Part shown: positions 23,188 through 31,691 of the stretch, one piece after another
Position numbering within the stretch: position 1 is the first letter of the stretch
Layout of the letters: every line of letters starts with the position of its first letter
NCBI RefSeq assembly: GCF_002734215.1
Contig: NZ_NSEB01000005.1
Location: 1-57,985, forward strand
Origin: Fredinandcohnia onubensis
Lineage (GTDB): Bacteria > Bacillota > Bacilli > Bacillales > Bacillaceae_L
Direction of reading: 5' to 3'
DNA length: 57,985 nucleotides
The notes under the pieces: generated by a model
What the model saw: only the letters and a program-made list of their open reading frames with translations
Told to the model about the DNA's origin: nothing
Database searches by the model: none
Translations under genes and position numbers: made by a program

Positions 23188-23220
23188 AGCCCTGTTAGAT
23201 TTAACTAAGGGGGAAAGCAT

Positions 23221-23562
23221 ATGATTAATCAAGTTATTTTAGTTGGAAGATTGACCCGCGATCCTGATTTGCGTTACACCCAGGACGGGAAAGCTGTAGC
23301 GCATGTGACACTAGCGGTAAGCCGTAATTTTAAAAATGCGGGTGGTGAAATTAACACCGATTTTGTTAACTGTACACTTTGGCAGAAAACTGCGGAAAAT
23401 ACGGCAAACTATTGTAAAAAGGGTTCCATTCTAGGTGTTACAGGACGAATTCAAACCCGGAACTATCAAAACAATGAGGGCAAAAGGGTGTATGTGACTG
23501 AAGTGTTAGCAGACTCTGTCAAATTTCTTGGCGGAAAGCCTAGGGAGCTTGTAGAAAATTAA
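23221..23562 (+). CDS. ssbB: Single-stranded DNA-binding protein SsbB
   Basis: A 113-residue SSB made of the OB-fold only ([53 protein letters not shown]) and lacking the long acidic C-terminal tail of SsbA. Length and form match the competence-specific SsbB of B. subtilis, which protects incoming single-stranded DNA during transformation. AAGGGGG precedes the ATG. A K-box-like site upstream supports ComK control. Confidence 0.95.
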   Translation: MINQVILVGRLTRDPDLRYTQDGKAVAHVTLAVSRNFKNAGGEINTDFVNCTLWQKTAENTANYCKKGSILGVTGRIQTRNYQNNEGKRVYVTEVLADSVKFLGGKPRELVEN

Positions 23563-23597
23563 CGATCCTTGATGCCTGAGTAGCAGGAGGTGTATGT

Positions 23598-23774
23598 ATG
23601 AACAATGATGAGATTAAGACAATTAACGATAAGCTGAATAAGCTTGCTATGGGTATTGCGTTACATCTAGAAATATTACAAGGCCAAATTGGAGAACGTA
23701 TGGATCAGATTGATCAAAACTATAATGAAAGACTTTTACAACTCAATCGTCTTTTAGAAAGGAAGGTGTTGTAA
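23598..23774 (+). CDS. Small predicted coiled-coil protein
   Basis: A 58-residue ORF with a strong AGGAGG seven bases before its ATG, 35 bases after ssbB. The sequence is almost wholly helical, with heptad-spaced Leu/Ile (IKTINDKLNKLAMGIALHLE, then DQNYNERLLQLNRLLERK). It has no membrane segment. I do not recognise the family. Its place directly after ssbB suggests co-transcription and possible ComK control. The ribosome site and amphipathic pattern argue that it is real. Confidence 0.65.
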   Translation: MNNDEIKTINDKLNKLAMGIALHLEILQGQIGERMDQIDQNYNERLLQLNRLLERKVL

Positions 23775-24022
23775 TTTGAGAACTGTAAAAAAGAGAAATA
23801 GAATATGAAAAGTTTCCATATCCCCACTATCCATGTACCTCGCAATAAGCAGCCTCAGTCGTCATTTCAAAAAGGTTCCTCTAGAGATAGATGATGCTCC
23901 AGTGATTCTTCAATTCTTCGCCAATCATGGTCACAACATGGTTGGCCTTTTTCTTACTTTCATAATAGAACATTTGTTCCTGTTGGTCAATGGGTTTGTT
24001 TACATTTTTTTCTTTTTTAATG
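23775..24022. other. Intergenic stretch without a confident gene
   Basis: About 250 bp between the coiled-coil gene and the next promoter. A minus-strand reading of about 30 codons (MFYYESKKKANHVVTMIGEE, then stop at about 23890) looks protein-like but short, with only a weak AGGA site, and may be a gene remnant. Confidence 0.35.
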
Positions 24023-24052
24023 TTGACAGTGAAAGTGTATTAACCATATAAT
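24023..24052 (+). promoter_or_regulatory. SigA promoter of the GntR/ABC operon
   Basis: TTGACA at 24023-24028 and TATAAT at 24047-24052, both perfect, with an 18-bp spacer. The first operator (24036-24055) covers the spacer and -10 box, as expected for repression. Confidence 0.85.
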
Positions 24053-24078
24053 ACATTCATAAGGTGTACTAACTGATT
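24036..24078. promoter_or_regulatory. Operators 1 and 2 of the GntR/YtrA-type regulator
   Basis: Operator 1 is TGTAT-N10-ATACA at 24036-24055, with the fuller palindrome TGTATTA-N6-TAATACA. Operator 2 starts at 24065 (TGTAC-N10-ATACA, to 24084) within a longer GGTGTA...TACACC palindrome. The two overlap the -10 region and the transcription start. Confidence 0.75.
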
Positions 24079-24107
24079 GATACACCATGGAATTTTTTTA
24101 TCACAGC

Positions 24108-24178
24108 TGTATGGTGTGTTTAATACAGTCGTCAAAATAAGCTTTTTTTTGAGTTTGGTGTATTAACCCTTTGATACA
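24108..24178. promoter_or_regulatory. Operators 3 and 4 of the GntR/YtrA-type regulator
   Basis: Operator 3 is TGTAT-N10-ATACA at 24108-24127 and operator 4 is TGTAT-N10-ATACA at 24159-24178. Both are in the 5' untranslated leader, with the same half-sites and spacing as operators 1 and 2. Confidence 0.7.
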
Positions 24179-24207
24179 GGGGATAAATTTTTTTAGGAGT
24201 TGGGTCT

Positions 24208-24573
24208 ATGGATGTGAAGTTTAATAATCGGGATCCTGTATATGTTCAAGTCATTCAGTTCTTTAAGGAACAAATTGCGAAAGGCTTCTTTGAACCAGGT
24301 CAGGAGATTCCGTCAAGGAGAGAGTTAGCGAATCAATTGAAGATAAATCCAAATACGGCTCAGCGTGCGTATAAAGAAATGGAGGAACAAGGGTTGATTT
24401 TTACAGAGGGAAATTTACCTAGTCGCATTACAAAGGATGAACAAGTGTTGAAGATGGTTCGTGAGGAATTGGTATTGGACGCAGTTACCACATTTATTCA
24501 TTCAGTTCGGTCAATTAATATGCCATTAGAAGAGGCATTGAAAATAGTCGAACAAGAGTACGAAAAGGAATAG
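24208..24573 (+). CDS. GntR-family regulator, YtrA subfamily
   Basis: A 121-residue repressor: an N-terminal winged HTH (PVYVQVIQFFKEQIAKGFF, then ELANQLKINPNTAQRAYKEM and the wing GLIFTEGNLPSRI) and a short C-terminal helical dimerisation part of about 45 residues, the layout of the YtrA subfamily. Members of it lie before ABC transporter genes and repress their own operon, often in response to cell-wall antibiotics. Four palindromic operators in its own leader support autorepression. The ABC ATPase follows after 11 bases. AGGAG lies ahead of the ATG. Confidence 0.93.
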   Translation: MDVKFNNRDPVYVQVIQFFKEQIAKGFFEPGQEIPSRRELANQLKINPNTAQRAYKEMEEQGLIFTEGNLPSRITKDEQVLKMVREELVLDAVTTFIHSVRSINMPLEEALKIVEQEYEKE

Positions 24574-24584
24574 GGGGGATCTTG

Positions 24585-25274
24585 GTGATTGAAGTAAAGA
24601 ACGTAACCAAGAAGTTTGGTAGGAAGACTGTGTTAAACGGCGTAAACTTCACTGCTGAAAAAGGGAAGATTACGTGTTTGATTGGGATTAACGGGGTTGG
24701 AAAAACAACGATTATGAAGGCGATTATGAATCTAACTCCAATTAATAGTGGTGAAATTCTCATTAATGGTGAAAAAATTCATAAGGGCAGTTATGAAAAA
24801 ATTACGTTTATCCCAGATACGATTACGATGCTGCCTCAAATGAAAATTCACGAAGCATTCACGTTTATGGCAGATTTCTATGACTCATGGAATCAAAAAC
24901 GCGCCGAGGAACTACTCAAATTTTTTAGATTAAAAGAAACGGAGCGAATCTCGGATTTATCAAAGGGAAATACGGCAAAGGTAAACTTGATCCTTGGACT
25001 GGCATTGGATGTCGATTATGTCTTAATGGATGAGCCTTTTTCGGGGATTGATATTTTTAGCCGAGAGCAGATTGCGGATGTGTTTACAAGCCATTTAATT
25101 GAGGACCGTGGTGTGATCATTACAACCCATGAAATCAATGATATCGAGCATTTAATCGATAAAGTCGTGTTGCTAGATAATGGCGTCGTGTTAAGGGAAT
25201 TCGATACCGAAGAAGTCAGGGAGAATGAGGGGAAATCGGTCATCGATGTGATGAGAGAGGTGTATAGAGCATGA
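24585..25274 (+). CDS. ABC transporter ATP-binding protein (YtrB-like)
   Basis: A 229-residue ABC ATPase. Motifs: Walker A GINGVGKTT, Q-loop FIPDT (Gln replaced by the FIPD form common in this subfamily), an atypical signature LSKGNTAKVNLILGLAL (usual form LSGGQ), Walker B YVLMDEP with FSGIDIF, and the H-loop TTHEI. GTG at 24585 with GGGGGG ahead is preferred; a TTG one codon earlier is possible. It overlaps the permease gene by four bases. It is the motor of an exporter controlled by the upstream repressor. Confidence 0.9.
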   Translation: MIEVKNVTKKFGRKTVLNGVNFTAEKGKITCLIGINGVGKTTIMKAIMNLTPINSGEILINGEKIHKGSYEKITFIPDTITMLPQMKIHEAFTFMADFYDSWNQKRAEELLKFFRLKETERISDLSKGNTAKVNLILGLALDVDYVLMDEPFSGIDIFSREQIADVFTSHLIEDRGVIITTHEINDIEHLIDKVVLLDNGVVLREFDTEEVRENEGKSVIDVMREVYRA

Positions 25275-26101
25275 ATCGATTTTTGAAACTAGTCAATTTC
25301 GAGTTTACTCGATTTTTAAAGCTATATCTTATTTTATTTGGGATTACGGTGCTATGTCAAATGGTGGGCGTTATATTTGAAGCCAGACGATATGTAGGCC
25401 GTGCGAACAAGGCGATATATGAAGATTTATTATCAAAGAGTGATTTTATCTCACAATATGGCACAATGACTATTTTTCGTTTTTCGGAGACATTGTGGTT
25501 TTTGGGGCCGATTGTGCTAGCTGGTGTCACATTACTAATCTATGTGTTCTTTATTTGGTACCGAGACTGGCTTGGAAAGAACACATTTAGTTATCGTTTG
25601 CTCGTTTTACCAACTGCAAGATTGAATATTTACTTGGCGAAGGCTACAACGGTTTTACTCCTTGTTTTAGGTCTCATTGCCTTACAATTAATTTTGGCTC
25701 CGGTTGAAATGCAGATTATAAAATGGTTGGTTCCAGATGAGTTTCGTACTGATTTTTCAATTTCCACAATTTCCAACCACTATTACTTGGGTGTTTTATT
25801 CCCGATGACAATTGCAGACTTTATTCTCATATACGGTGTTGGGATTGTAGCGGTATGTGTCGTGTTTACAGCGATTCTATTTGAACGTTCATATCGATTA
25901 AAAGGGATTTTCTTCGGGATCCTTTATGCCGCAGTATCCATTTTAGTCTTTTTTGCACCGATATTAGTGAATGAATTTATCTTAGGTAATTATTTTTATG
26001 CGAATGAATTGTTCTATATGGAACTTGGTACATGCTTACTTACCCTAGCTGGGGCAATTTGGATCGGAAATTACCTCATGAACAAAAAAATAAGGGTATG
26101 A
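25271..26101 (+). CDS. ABC transporter permease, six-segment (YtrC/D-like)
   Basis: A 276-residue membrane protein with about six hydrophobic segments (first at residues 17-33, LYLILFGITVLCQMVGVIF; pairs of segments around 78-100, 120-140, 175-200, 215-235 and 245-268). It overlaps the ATPase gene by four bases (ATGA) and is followed after 16 bases by the next gene. It should be the pore of the exporter. The substrate is not known. Confidence 0.85.
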   Translation: MNRFLKLVNFEFTRFLKLYLILFGITVLCQMVGVIFEARRYVGRANKAIYEDLLSKSDFISQYGTMTIFRFSETLWFLGPIVLAGVTLLIYVFFIWYRDWLGKNTFSYRLLVLPTARLNIYLAKATTVLLLVLGLIALQLILAPVEMQIIKWLVPDEFRTDFSISTISNHYYLGVLFPMTIADFILIYGVGIVAVCVVFTAILFERSYRLKGIFFGILYAAVSILVFFAPILVNEFILGNYFYANELFYMELGTCLLTLAGAIWIGNYLMNKKIRV

Positions 26102-26117
26102 TAGGAGGTCGAAAAGC

Positions 26118-27308
26118 ATGAAACGATATTGGAAAATAATCACGGTTAGTTTAGTTACGGTGATTGTGATTGGCGCTTTTTATATAAACTCTAGTTTGGC
26201 TGCTGAAAAGATTGTAATCGGCATCGAAAAAGTAAGTGGAAATGAAAAAGAAGTAGAGAATATACGGATTAACGGAGACCTTGGAGGTAATAATATCCAT
26301 CACTCTTTGCTAATTTCGAAAGATGAAACGATTGATTTAAGTAACCAATCGTTCATTCAACAATTGACAGGGACGAGTACGGTACCTGCTTTTAATCAGC
26401 TAAAAGAAAAGTATAGCCATTTTATGAGAGGAAAAAAATACTTAGCAAATAGCTTATATGCAGATGAGAATTTTGTTGTGTATGTAAATGTGGAAGGCAA
26501 TGGAAATGTTTCAAAGGATATGTATTTCAACATTGAAATATTAGATACAAAAACAGATAAAACGACATCAATGGAGTTGGATGTTCCTAATAAAGAGAAC
26601 TATCAATGGGTCGAGGTGATGGATGTCCAATTATTCAATAACGAAATTAAGGTCATCGCAAGAGGATTTCGCGCTGAAGGCGGTGAGGTTCTAAATGTAT
26701 ATACAATTGACTTGGACAAAAAGGCCGTTAGTGATGAAACCATATATGGATCTCCAAAGATTGAGAATGGATGGTCAGATATAAGAGTCGTTGATGAATA
26801 TTATTCAGTTGAACCGAAAAAATATCTGTTGTTCCAAGTATACGCCCATGAAGAGCCTGTATATGAGGAAGCGGTGGAAACGGGTGAACCCAAAATCATT
26901 GCAGATGAAATCATGGTCTATAACATAGAGACCAATGAATTGAAGAAGCTGGATATTAGTCCGGAAGAACGAGGATACGGCATTGATTCCTATACTCTCT
27001 ATGATAATACCGTATATATTCCAAACCCAACCCCAAATGGAATAGAAGTGAATCAGTATAATATTGAAAAAGACAGCTGGGGCGAAAAGCAACTATTTAA
27101 AGTGGAACATGACAAGGGTGAGCATGAACCTTTTATCAAGTTGCAAAACGGAAAAATCTATATCATTAGCTCAGTTGATGGAAAATATCCACTCGTCATC
27201 AGTGACTTAAACACAGGACAGTCACTATACGAAGGAAAACTTGTTGTCAAAAACCAAAAAGACCAAAATAAAGACTACAAACTATACATTTACGAAATCA
27301 ATAATTAA
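26118..27308 (+). CDS. Membrane-anchored extracytoplasmic protein of the ABC operon
   Basis: A 396-residue protein with one N-terminal membrane anchor (about residues 7-27) and a large outside part rich in beta strands, with repeated D-x-K/N and WD-like segments (for instance NYQWVEVMDVQLFNNEIKVI and DIRVVDEYYSVEPKKYLLF) that suggest a beta-propeller. AGGAGGTC stands ahead of the ATG. It is the fourth gene of the GntR/ABC operon. Similar third components in the Ytr systems are extracytoplasmic partners of the permease; this role is inferred from context. Confidence 0.75.
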   Translation: MKRYWKIITVSLVTVIVIGAFYINSSLAAEKIVIGIEKVSGNEKEVENIRINGDLGGNNIHHSLLISKDETIDLSNQSFIQQLTGTSTVPAFNQLKEKYSHFMRGKKYLANSLYADENFVVYVNVEGNGNVSKDMYFNIEILDTKTDKTTSMELDVPNKENYQWVEVMDVQLFNNEIKVIARGFRAEGGEVLNVYTIDLDKKAVSDETIYGSPKIENGWSDIRVVDEYYSVEPKKYLLFQVYAHEEPVYEEAVETGEPKIIADEIMVYNIETNELKKLDISPEERGYGIDSYTLYDNTVYIPNPTPNGIEVNQYNIEKDSWGEKQLFKVEHDKGEHEPFIKLQNGKIYIISSVDGKYPLVISDLNTGQSLYEGKLVVKNQKDQNKDYKLYIYEINN

Positions 27309-27309
27309 T

Positions 27310-27372
27310 GGGACACAGGGACAGGTCCCTTGTCCCGCAAAAACGGGTCGCGGGGACAGGTCCCGTGTCCCA
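27310..27372. repeat. Tandem GGGAC/GTCCC palindromes
   Basis: Two copies: GGGACACAGGGACAGGTCCC plus TTGTCCC from 27310, and GGGGACAGGTCCCGTGTCCC from about 27352. They separate the ABC operon from the sigma-factor gene and end 18 bases before its start. Confidence 0.8.
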
Positions 27373-27390
27373 CACAATAAGGTGAGAAAA

Positions 27391-27937
27391 ATGGCGGAAC
27401 ATAAAATTGAAGAAATCATTACGAATTACGGAACAGAATTACGATACGTGGCCTTTCGATATGTTCGAAATTGGGCAGTTGTGGATGATATTATGCAAGA
27501 AAGTTTTTTTGAAGATCTTCTTAAAATTGAATTCGTTTAGAGAACAGTCTAAATTGAAATCATGGTTATATAAAATCACACGTAATCAATGTATTGACTA
27601 TCTTCGGAGTAAGGTTGTAAAAGAGACTGTCTTGATTGATGAGATGGAGGATTTGCGATATTCGGCCAATGAAATGGTTGAGAACGAAATATTAGAAAGA
27701 TTCGAGAGAGAGAGGCTCTACCAACAAATCGAAGCTTTACCTAAGGATTACAAACAAACACTATCTCTCTATTATTTTAGTGATTATAGCTACAAGGAAA
27801 TTAGTGACCTTTTGCGTAAAGATATTTCGTTTGTGAAAAATAAGCTTTTTCGCGGAAAGCGGATGTTGAAGCAAATCTATGAAAGCCGGGACAATGAAAA
27901 TGTACCCTCGTCCCGCCAATCATGGGAAACGACATGA
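27391..27937 (+). pseudogene. ECF-type RNA polymerase sigma factor gene with a frameshift in a T7 run
   Basis: Two frames together encode one sigma factor of about 181 residues. Frame one starts at ATG 27391 behind AAGGTGAG and gives MAEHKIEEIITNYGTELRYV, then VDDIMQESFF, the region-2 start; it stops at 27540. The second frame takes over at the run of seven T (27504-27510) and continues LNSFREQSKLKSWLYKITRN, then DYLRSK, and the region-4 part LPKDYKQTLSLYYFSDYSYK. One T fewer would restore a single frame. This could be a real mutation, a homopolymer sequencing error, or slippage on the T-run. No anti-sigma gene is next to it. Confidence 0.8.
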
Positions 27938-28023
27938 TTGGTTTTTTTTATGGGGTTCTTTCCCTTTTTCGAGGGATAAGGTACAATTATCCAAACATAG
28001 TAATGTAGTGGGGTTGAGAGTGT

Positions 28024-28641
28024 ATGAGGTTCATAGTTTTGTTTGTCGTTGCATTCCTCTTGGGCATTGTGTTGGCGGTCTTTGATATAAGGGGACCTGT
28101 TAGCGTGGTGATTAGCATATTCGTGATTTTTAGCTTATCACTCTACTTATTTGTGTATCCGATTTATTTAGAGAAGAATGTGAAAAAGATTGAGTGCTAT
28201 TTAGAAAAGAAAAGGAAAAATCCGTTGTTTAAGCTTTATTATGGGATGGGTAATCGAATTGATCAGGATGTGAAGGAAGCGACGGAGATTTTGCTTCGAA
28301 AATATAAACAGCCTGCTCGTCAGGCGATGTTTAAAACCTTATATGCGTTGTATGAGGATGATATTTTACGAGCGAAAAGTGACATTGAGCAGATTCAACC
28401 TCCGCGATATAAATACTATTATCAAGCGATTGTTGCGATTGAGGAAGGTAAAATAGAGCGGGCTGATGAGCTTCGTGAACAGGTGAAAACAGAGTGGATG
28501 AAGCATGCTTTGGCAGCCGGAATTGCGAAGAAAGCTGGGCATCAGGAGGAGTATATCGTTGAGATTCAGAAGGCGTATGAGAAAACGCGGGGATTGCAGC
28601 GGTATATGATATTTAAACAATTTGAACAGGATTTGAAATAA
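28024..28641 (+). CDS. Two-segment membrane protein with TPR-like helical tail
   Basis: A 205-residue protein: two adjacent hydrophobic segments (residues 1-19 and 26-48), then a wholly helical soluble part of about 150 residues with repeated A-x-x-x-L-Y and Y-Y-x-A-I/V patterns (FKTLYALYEDD, YKYYYQAIVAIEEGKIERAD), suggestive of TPR-like repeats. I do not recognise the family. It is a single unit closed by a strong terminator. Its place after the sigma-factor gene may be accidental. Confidence 0.7.
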   Translation: MRFIVLFVVAFLLGIVLAVFDIRGPVSVVISIFVIFSLSLYLFVYPIYLEKNVKKIECYLEKKRKNPLFKLYYGMGNRIDQDVKEATEILLRKYKQPARQAMFKTLYALYEDDILRAKSDIEQIQPPRYKYYYQAIVAIEEGKIERADELREQVKTEWMKHALAAGIAKKAGHQEEYIVEIQKAYEKTRGLQRYMIFKQFEQDLK

Positions 28642-28648
28642 TAGAGAA

Positions 28649-28687
28649 AAGCTCAAGCGGGTTGCTTGAGCTCTGTTTTATTTTTTA
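28649..28687. terminator. Bidirectional terminator
   Basis: AGCTCAAGC pairs with GCTTGAGCT around GGGTT, followed by CTGTTTTATTTTTT; it lies between convergent genes. Confidence 0.8.
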
Positions 28688-28803
28688 AGTTTTTCTTCGA
28701 CTAGCTGATAAAATTTTTGCCAAGGTTCGGTTTTGTCTTTGTGCTTTTCACTTGGCACGAATTTTTTGTTTCTTTTCTTTGGTTTGGTTGTTTTTTCTGC
28801 CAA
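28678..28803 (-). CDS. Very small basic protein
   Basis: A 41-residue ORF on the minus strand starting at TTG with GGGGGAG nine bases ahead. It is extremely lysine-rich at the start (AEKTTKPKKRNKKFVPSEKH) and ends in an amphipathic helix (EPWQKFYQLVEEKLKK). I do not recognise it. The ribosome site, composition and terminator directly behind support a gene; a nucleic-acid or ribosome contact would fit the charge but is not shown. Confidence 0.5.
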   Translation of the reverse strand: MAEKTTKPKKRNKKFVPSEKHKDKTEPWQKFYQLVEEKLKK

Positions 28804-28862
28804 CTGAATCAGCTCCCCCTTTGGTTTTTGCGGACATCAAGATTTGAAAACCCGTATGAGCT

Positions 28863-28890
28863 GGGACAAGGGACCTGTCCCTGTGTCCCA
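28863..28890. repeat. GGGAC/GTCCC palindrome
   Basis: GGGACAAGGGACCTGTCCCT followed by GTGTCCC, a single palindromic unit between the 41-residue ORF and the helicase gene. Confidence 0.8.
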
Positions 28891-28925
28891 CCAGCCCCTG
28901 TTCACCACCCAACCCTGTGCCAAAT

Positions 28926-31682
28926 CTAGAACGTGCCTAAGAGTTCTTTTAGTTCGGTTGTGGAGAGTTCGGTGATCCAGTTTTCGCTTGTGATGATTTC
29001 GTCGTTGAGTGACTGCTTTTTCTCCAGCATTTCGTCGATTTTTTCTTCGAGTGTGCCGGTTGCGATTAGCTTGTGCACGTGGACGAAACGTTTTTGGCCA
29101 ATGCGGTAAGCGCGGTCAGTGGCCTGGTTTTCGACGGCCGGGTTCCACCAGCGATCATAGTGGATTACATGGTTTGCTTCCGTTAAGTTCAATCCGGTTC
29201 CGCCTGCCTTCAGTGAAAGAATCAAGATATTGTATTCCCGGTTTTGGAACCCTTCAATCATCTTATCACGCTGTACTTTCGCAGCACTTCCGTTCAAGAA
29301 CTTTACTGATTCGTTAAAGCGTTTTGACAGCACATCCTGAATCATTTCACCCATATGAATATATTGTGTGAAAATTAAACAGCTTTCGTTTTGGTCGCGA
29401 ATATGGTCCACCAACTCAAGGAGCTTTTCCATTTTTGCAGATCGATCGTCTACATTTTTCGGTGCAGCTTCCTTTAAATAAAGTGCCGGATGGTCACAAA
29501 CCTGCTTCAACTGTCCAAGCATTTTTAAAATCAAGCCTTTACGCTGGATGCCCGCAAGCTGTTCGACTTGCTCCAATGTATCCTTCACGAGCTGCTCATA
29601 AATCGATGCCTGTTCAACCGTTAACGGACAGTATTCTTTTTGCTCGAGCTTGTCTGGTAAATTCAATGCAACAGCTTCATCATTTTTCGTACGTCTTAGT
29701 AAAAATGGTTTGATCAAGCGCTGCAGCTGAGCAATTGTTTCTTGGTCGTGGTCCTTTTCAATTGGAGACACAAATCGTTTTTGGAATCCTCCAAGACTAC
29801 CTAAATAGCCGCGATTGATGAAGTCGAAAATCGACCAAAGCTCGGTTAAGCGGTTTTCCATTGGCGTTCCTGTTAATGCAATATTATGGTCGCTTTTTAG
29901 CTTTCGAATCGCACGTGATTGCTTGGTTTGTGCGTTTTTAATGTTCTGAGCCTCATCCAAGCAAATTGTACCCCAGTCATAAGAGGAAATCTCCTCTTCA
30001 TCTAGATGAGACAATCCATATGAGGTGAGCACGATGTCAGCCTCATTGACTTGCTGGGTAAACTCTTCACCCTTCAAGCGGTTCGAACCGTAATGAAGGT
30101 GAACGCGTAAATCAGGTCCGAATTTTTCAAGTTCCTTTTGCCAGTTTCCTAGAACGGATGTTGGGCATATGATCAGCGAAGGCTTGGCACCACTTTCTTT
30201 TACCGCTAAAAAGTAGGCAATCATTTGAATTGTTTTTCCAAGTCCCATGTCATCAGCAAGGCAGGCACCGAAACCGAACTTTCGTAAAAATAAGAGCCAG
30301 TCGACACCTTGTTGCTGATAAGGACGAAGCTCACCCTTGAAGGTGTCTGGAATGGCGGCCTGTGGAATCTTCTTGATGTCCGTTAGTTGTGTAATCATAT
30401 GCGAAAGATGGCGGTTGAGTTCAATTTGAACGCCTGCAAATGCTCGTGACGCTTCCTGTTCCTCATGTTCGGCTTTTTCCGAAAGAGATAGTAGTTCCTG
30501 CTCTAACACATCACGGACATGGAGTCCTTCTTTATTCGCACGTTCTAGAATCGATTGAACCTGTTTAATAAACGCAGGATCAAGCTTAATCCATTTACCA
30601 CGGATATTGATTAATCGTCTTTGCTCGTTCACAAGCGACATGAATTCTTCTTCGGAAAGCTCAACGCCATTTGTTGAAAAACGCCAGTCAAAATTGATGA
30701 TCGACTGTAGCCCAACAAATGATTGGCGTCCGCCACCTGAATTTGTTTTTACCTTCGCTTTAATCGCAAGTTGAGCGTCCTTGATGGCTTGCCACCAAGC
30801 GGGTAATAGGATTCCTACGCCAGTGTCGATGAGCCTTGAGCTTGATTCCGTTAAAAAGTCCCAGGCCTGACGCTCGGTTAACTCGTGAATGATTCCTTCC
30901 TCATCGCGAAGCCATGGAACGAGTTTACACCACATCTCTTGGTCACTCGTGATTTTTTCTTCAAAAGGTGCCCAATCTTTTGGTAAAACCATATGTGTCT
31001 TATAGGGCTTTTTTTTGCTGCGGAGCACAGTGTGTAACTTCCACGAGCCATTGTCCATTTCCGGTTCCTCAATTTGGATGAGACAATCAAATGGAGTAAG
31101 GTCTTCCTTCCAGCCAATCCGTTCCAGCCAATTGTTTTCATCAACGACAAACTCAGCGCCCGTAGTACTTTTTACAAGCGGAAAGGTTGAGGCAATTTCC
31201 TCCCAGGAATCAGAAAGCGTGGAATCGGCTTGAATCCAATCGGTGATGGCTTCAGAAAACCACTCAGCTGCAAATCCTGTTATCTCAGTTCCAATCGGTT
31301 TCCAGCCAAAACGCTCTGACTTGCGCCAATAATCAAAGTCGGGCATAAAATCGCCTTCCTTAATAAGCGGCAGTAAGTTTCTCGAAATGGATTGAAATTG
31401 TTCAGCATTCTCGCTTAGCTCTACTTCAATCAGGGAATTAACCGGTAATTCTCCAAAATAGGTAAATGCTTGCCAGGGTGAAAGGAGGACGGCATCATGA
31501 TGTAGAAAGTTGTTCTCTTCGAGGAAGGTCCCGTAAAAGGTGGCCTCATGCCAAGCAAAGAGATTTCGCTTCCAATTGTTTATCGTAAGCTCGTTGCCAT
31601 CTTCTGTGGTGCACCAAATATAAAAACCTTTGTCGGCAACCCATTCCGCGTGAATTAAAAATGTTTCTCCAATTACCATCAT
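28926..31682 (-). CDS. ywqA: SNF2-family DNA helicase/ATPase (YwqA-like)
   Basis: A 918-residue Swi2/Snf2 ATPase. The first 430 residues hold a SNF2-associated bacterial domain. The motor part has motif I LADDMGLGKTIQ near residue 477, motif II CLDEAQNIKN near 572, motif III LTGTPMENRLTELW near 605, and motifs V-VI SLKAGGTGLNLTEAN and QATDRAYRIGQ near 830-865. All are intact. It begins at one of two tandem ATG codons (31682 or 31679) after GGGGTGAG, nine bases downstream of the SWIM gene, so the two are translated together. The pair exists in B. subtilis as ywqB-ywqA. Role: probably remodelling of protein-DNA complexes; not established. Confidence 0.93.
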   Translation of the reverse strand: MMVIGETFLIHAEWVADKGFYIWCTTEDGNELTINNWKRNLFAWHEATFYGTFLEENNFLHHDAVLLSPWQAFTYFGELPVNSLIEVELSENAEQFQSISRNLLPLIKEGDFMPDFDYWRKSERFGWKPIGTEITGFAAEWFSEAITDWIQADSTLSDSWEEIASTFPLVKSTTGAEFVVDENNWLERIGWKEDLTPFDCLIQIEEPEMDNGSWKLHTVLRSKKKPYKTHMVLPKDWAPFEEKITSDQEMWCKLVPWLRDEEGIIHELTERQAWDFLTESSSRLIDTGVGILLPAWWQAIKDAQLAIKAKVKTNSGGGRQSFVGLQSIINFDWRFSTNGVELSEEEFMSLVNEQRRLINIRGKWIKLDPAFIKQVQSILERANKEGLHVRDVLEQELLSLSEKAEHEEQEASRAFAGVQIELNRHLSHMITQLTDIKKIPQAAIPDTFKGELRPYQQQGVDWLLFLRKFGFGACLADDMGLGKTIQMIAYFLAVKESGAKPSLIICPTSVLGNWQKELEKFGPDLRVHLHYGSNRLKGEEFTQQVNEADIVLTSYGLSHLDEEEISSYDWGTICLDEAQNIKNAQTKQSRAIRKLKSDHNIALTGTPMENRLTELWSIFDFINRGYLGSLGGFQKRFVSPIEKDHDQETIAQLQRLIKPFLLRRTKNDEAVALNLPDKLEQKEYCPLTVEQASIYEQLVKDTLEQVEQLAGIQRKGLILKMLGQLKQVCDHPALYLKEAAPKNVDDRSAKMEKLLELVDHIRDQNESCLIFTQYIHMGEMIQDVLSKRFNESVKFLNGSAAKVQRDKMIEGFQNREYNILILSLKAGGTGLNLTEANHVIHYDRWWNPAVENQATDRAYRIGQKRFVHVHKLIATGTLEEKIDEMLEKKQSLNDEIITSENWITELSTTELKELLGTF

Positions 31683-31691
31683 CTCACCCCT

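Larger units (their letters stand above)
22916..23220. other. Divergent region between ywpF and ssbB
   Basis: About 305 bp, AT-rich, carrying the promoters of both genes. The 3' part holds a ComK-type K-box (23108-23151) and a promoter-like pair before ssbB. No other gene is seen. Confidence 0.6.

Noticed and set aside
23833-24051. 72-codon plus-strand ORF before the GntR gene
   Set aside because: No ribosome site, poor codon pattern, and it runs through the perfect SigA promoter and first operator.
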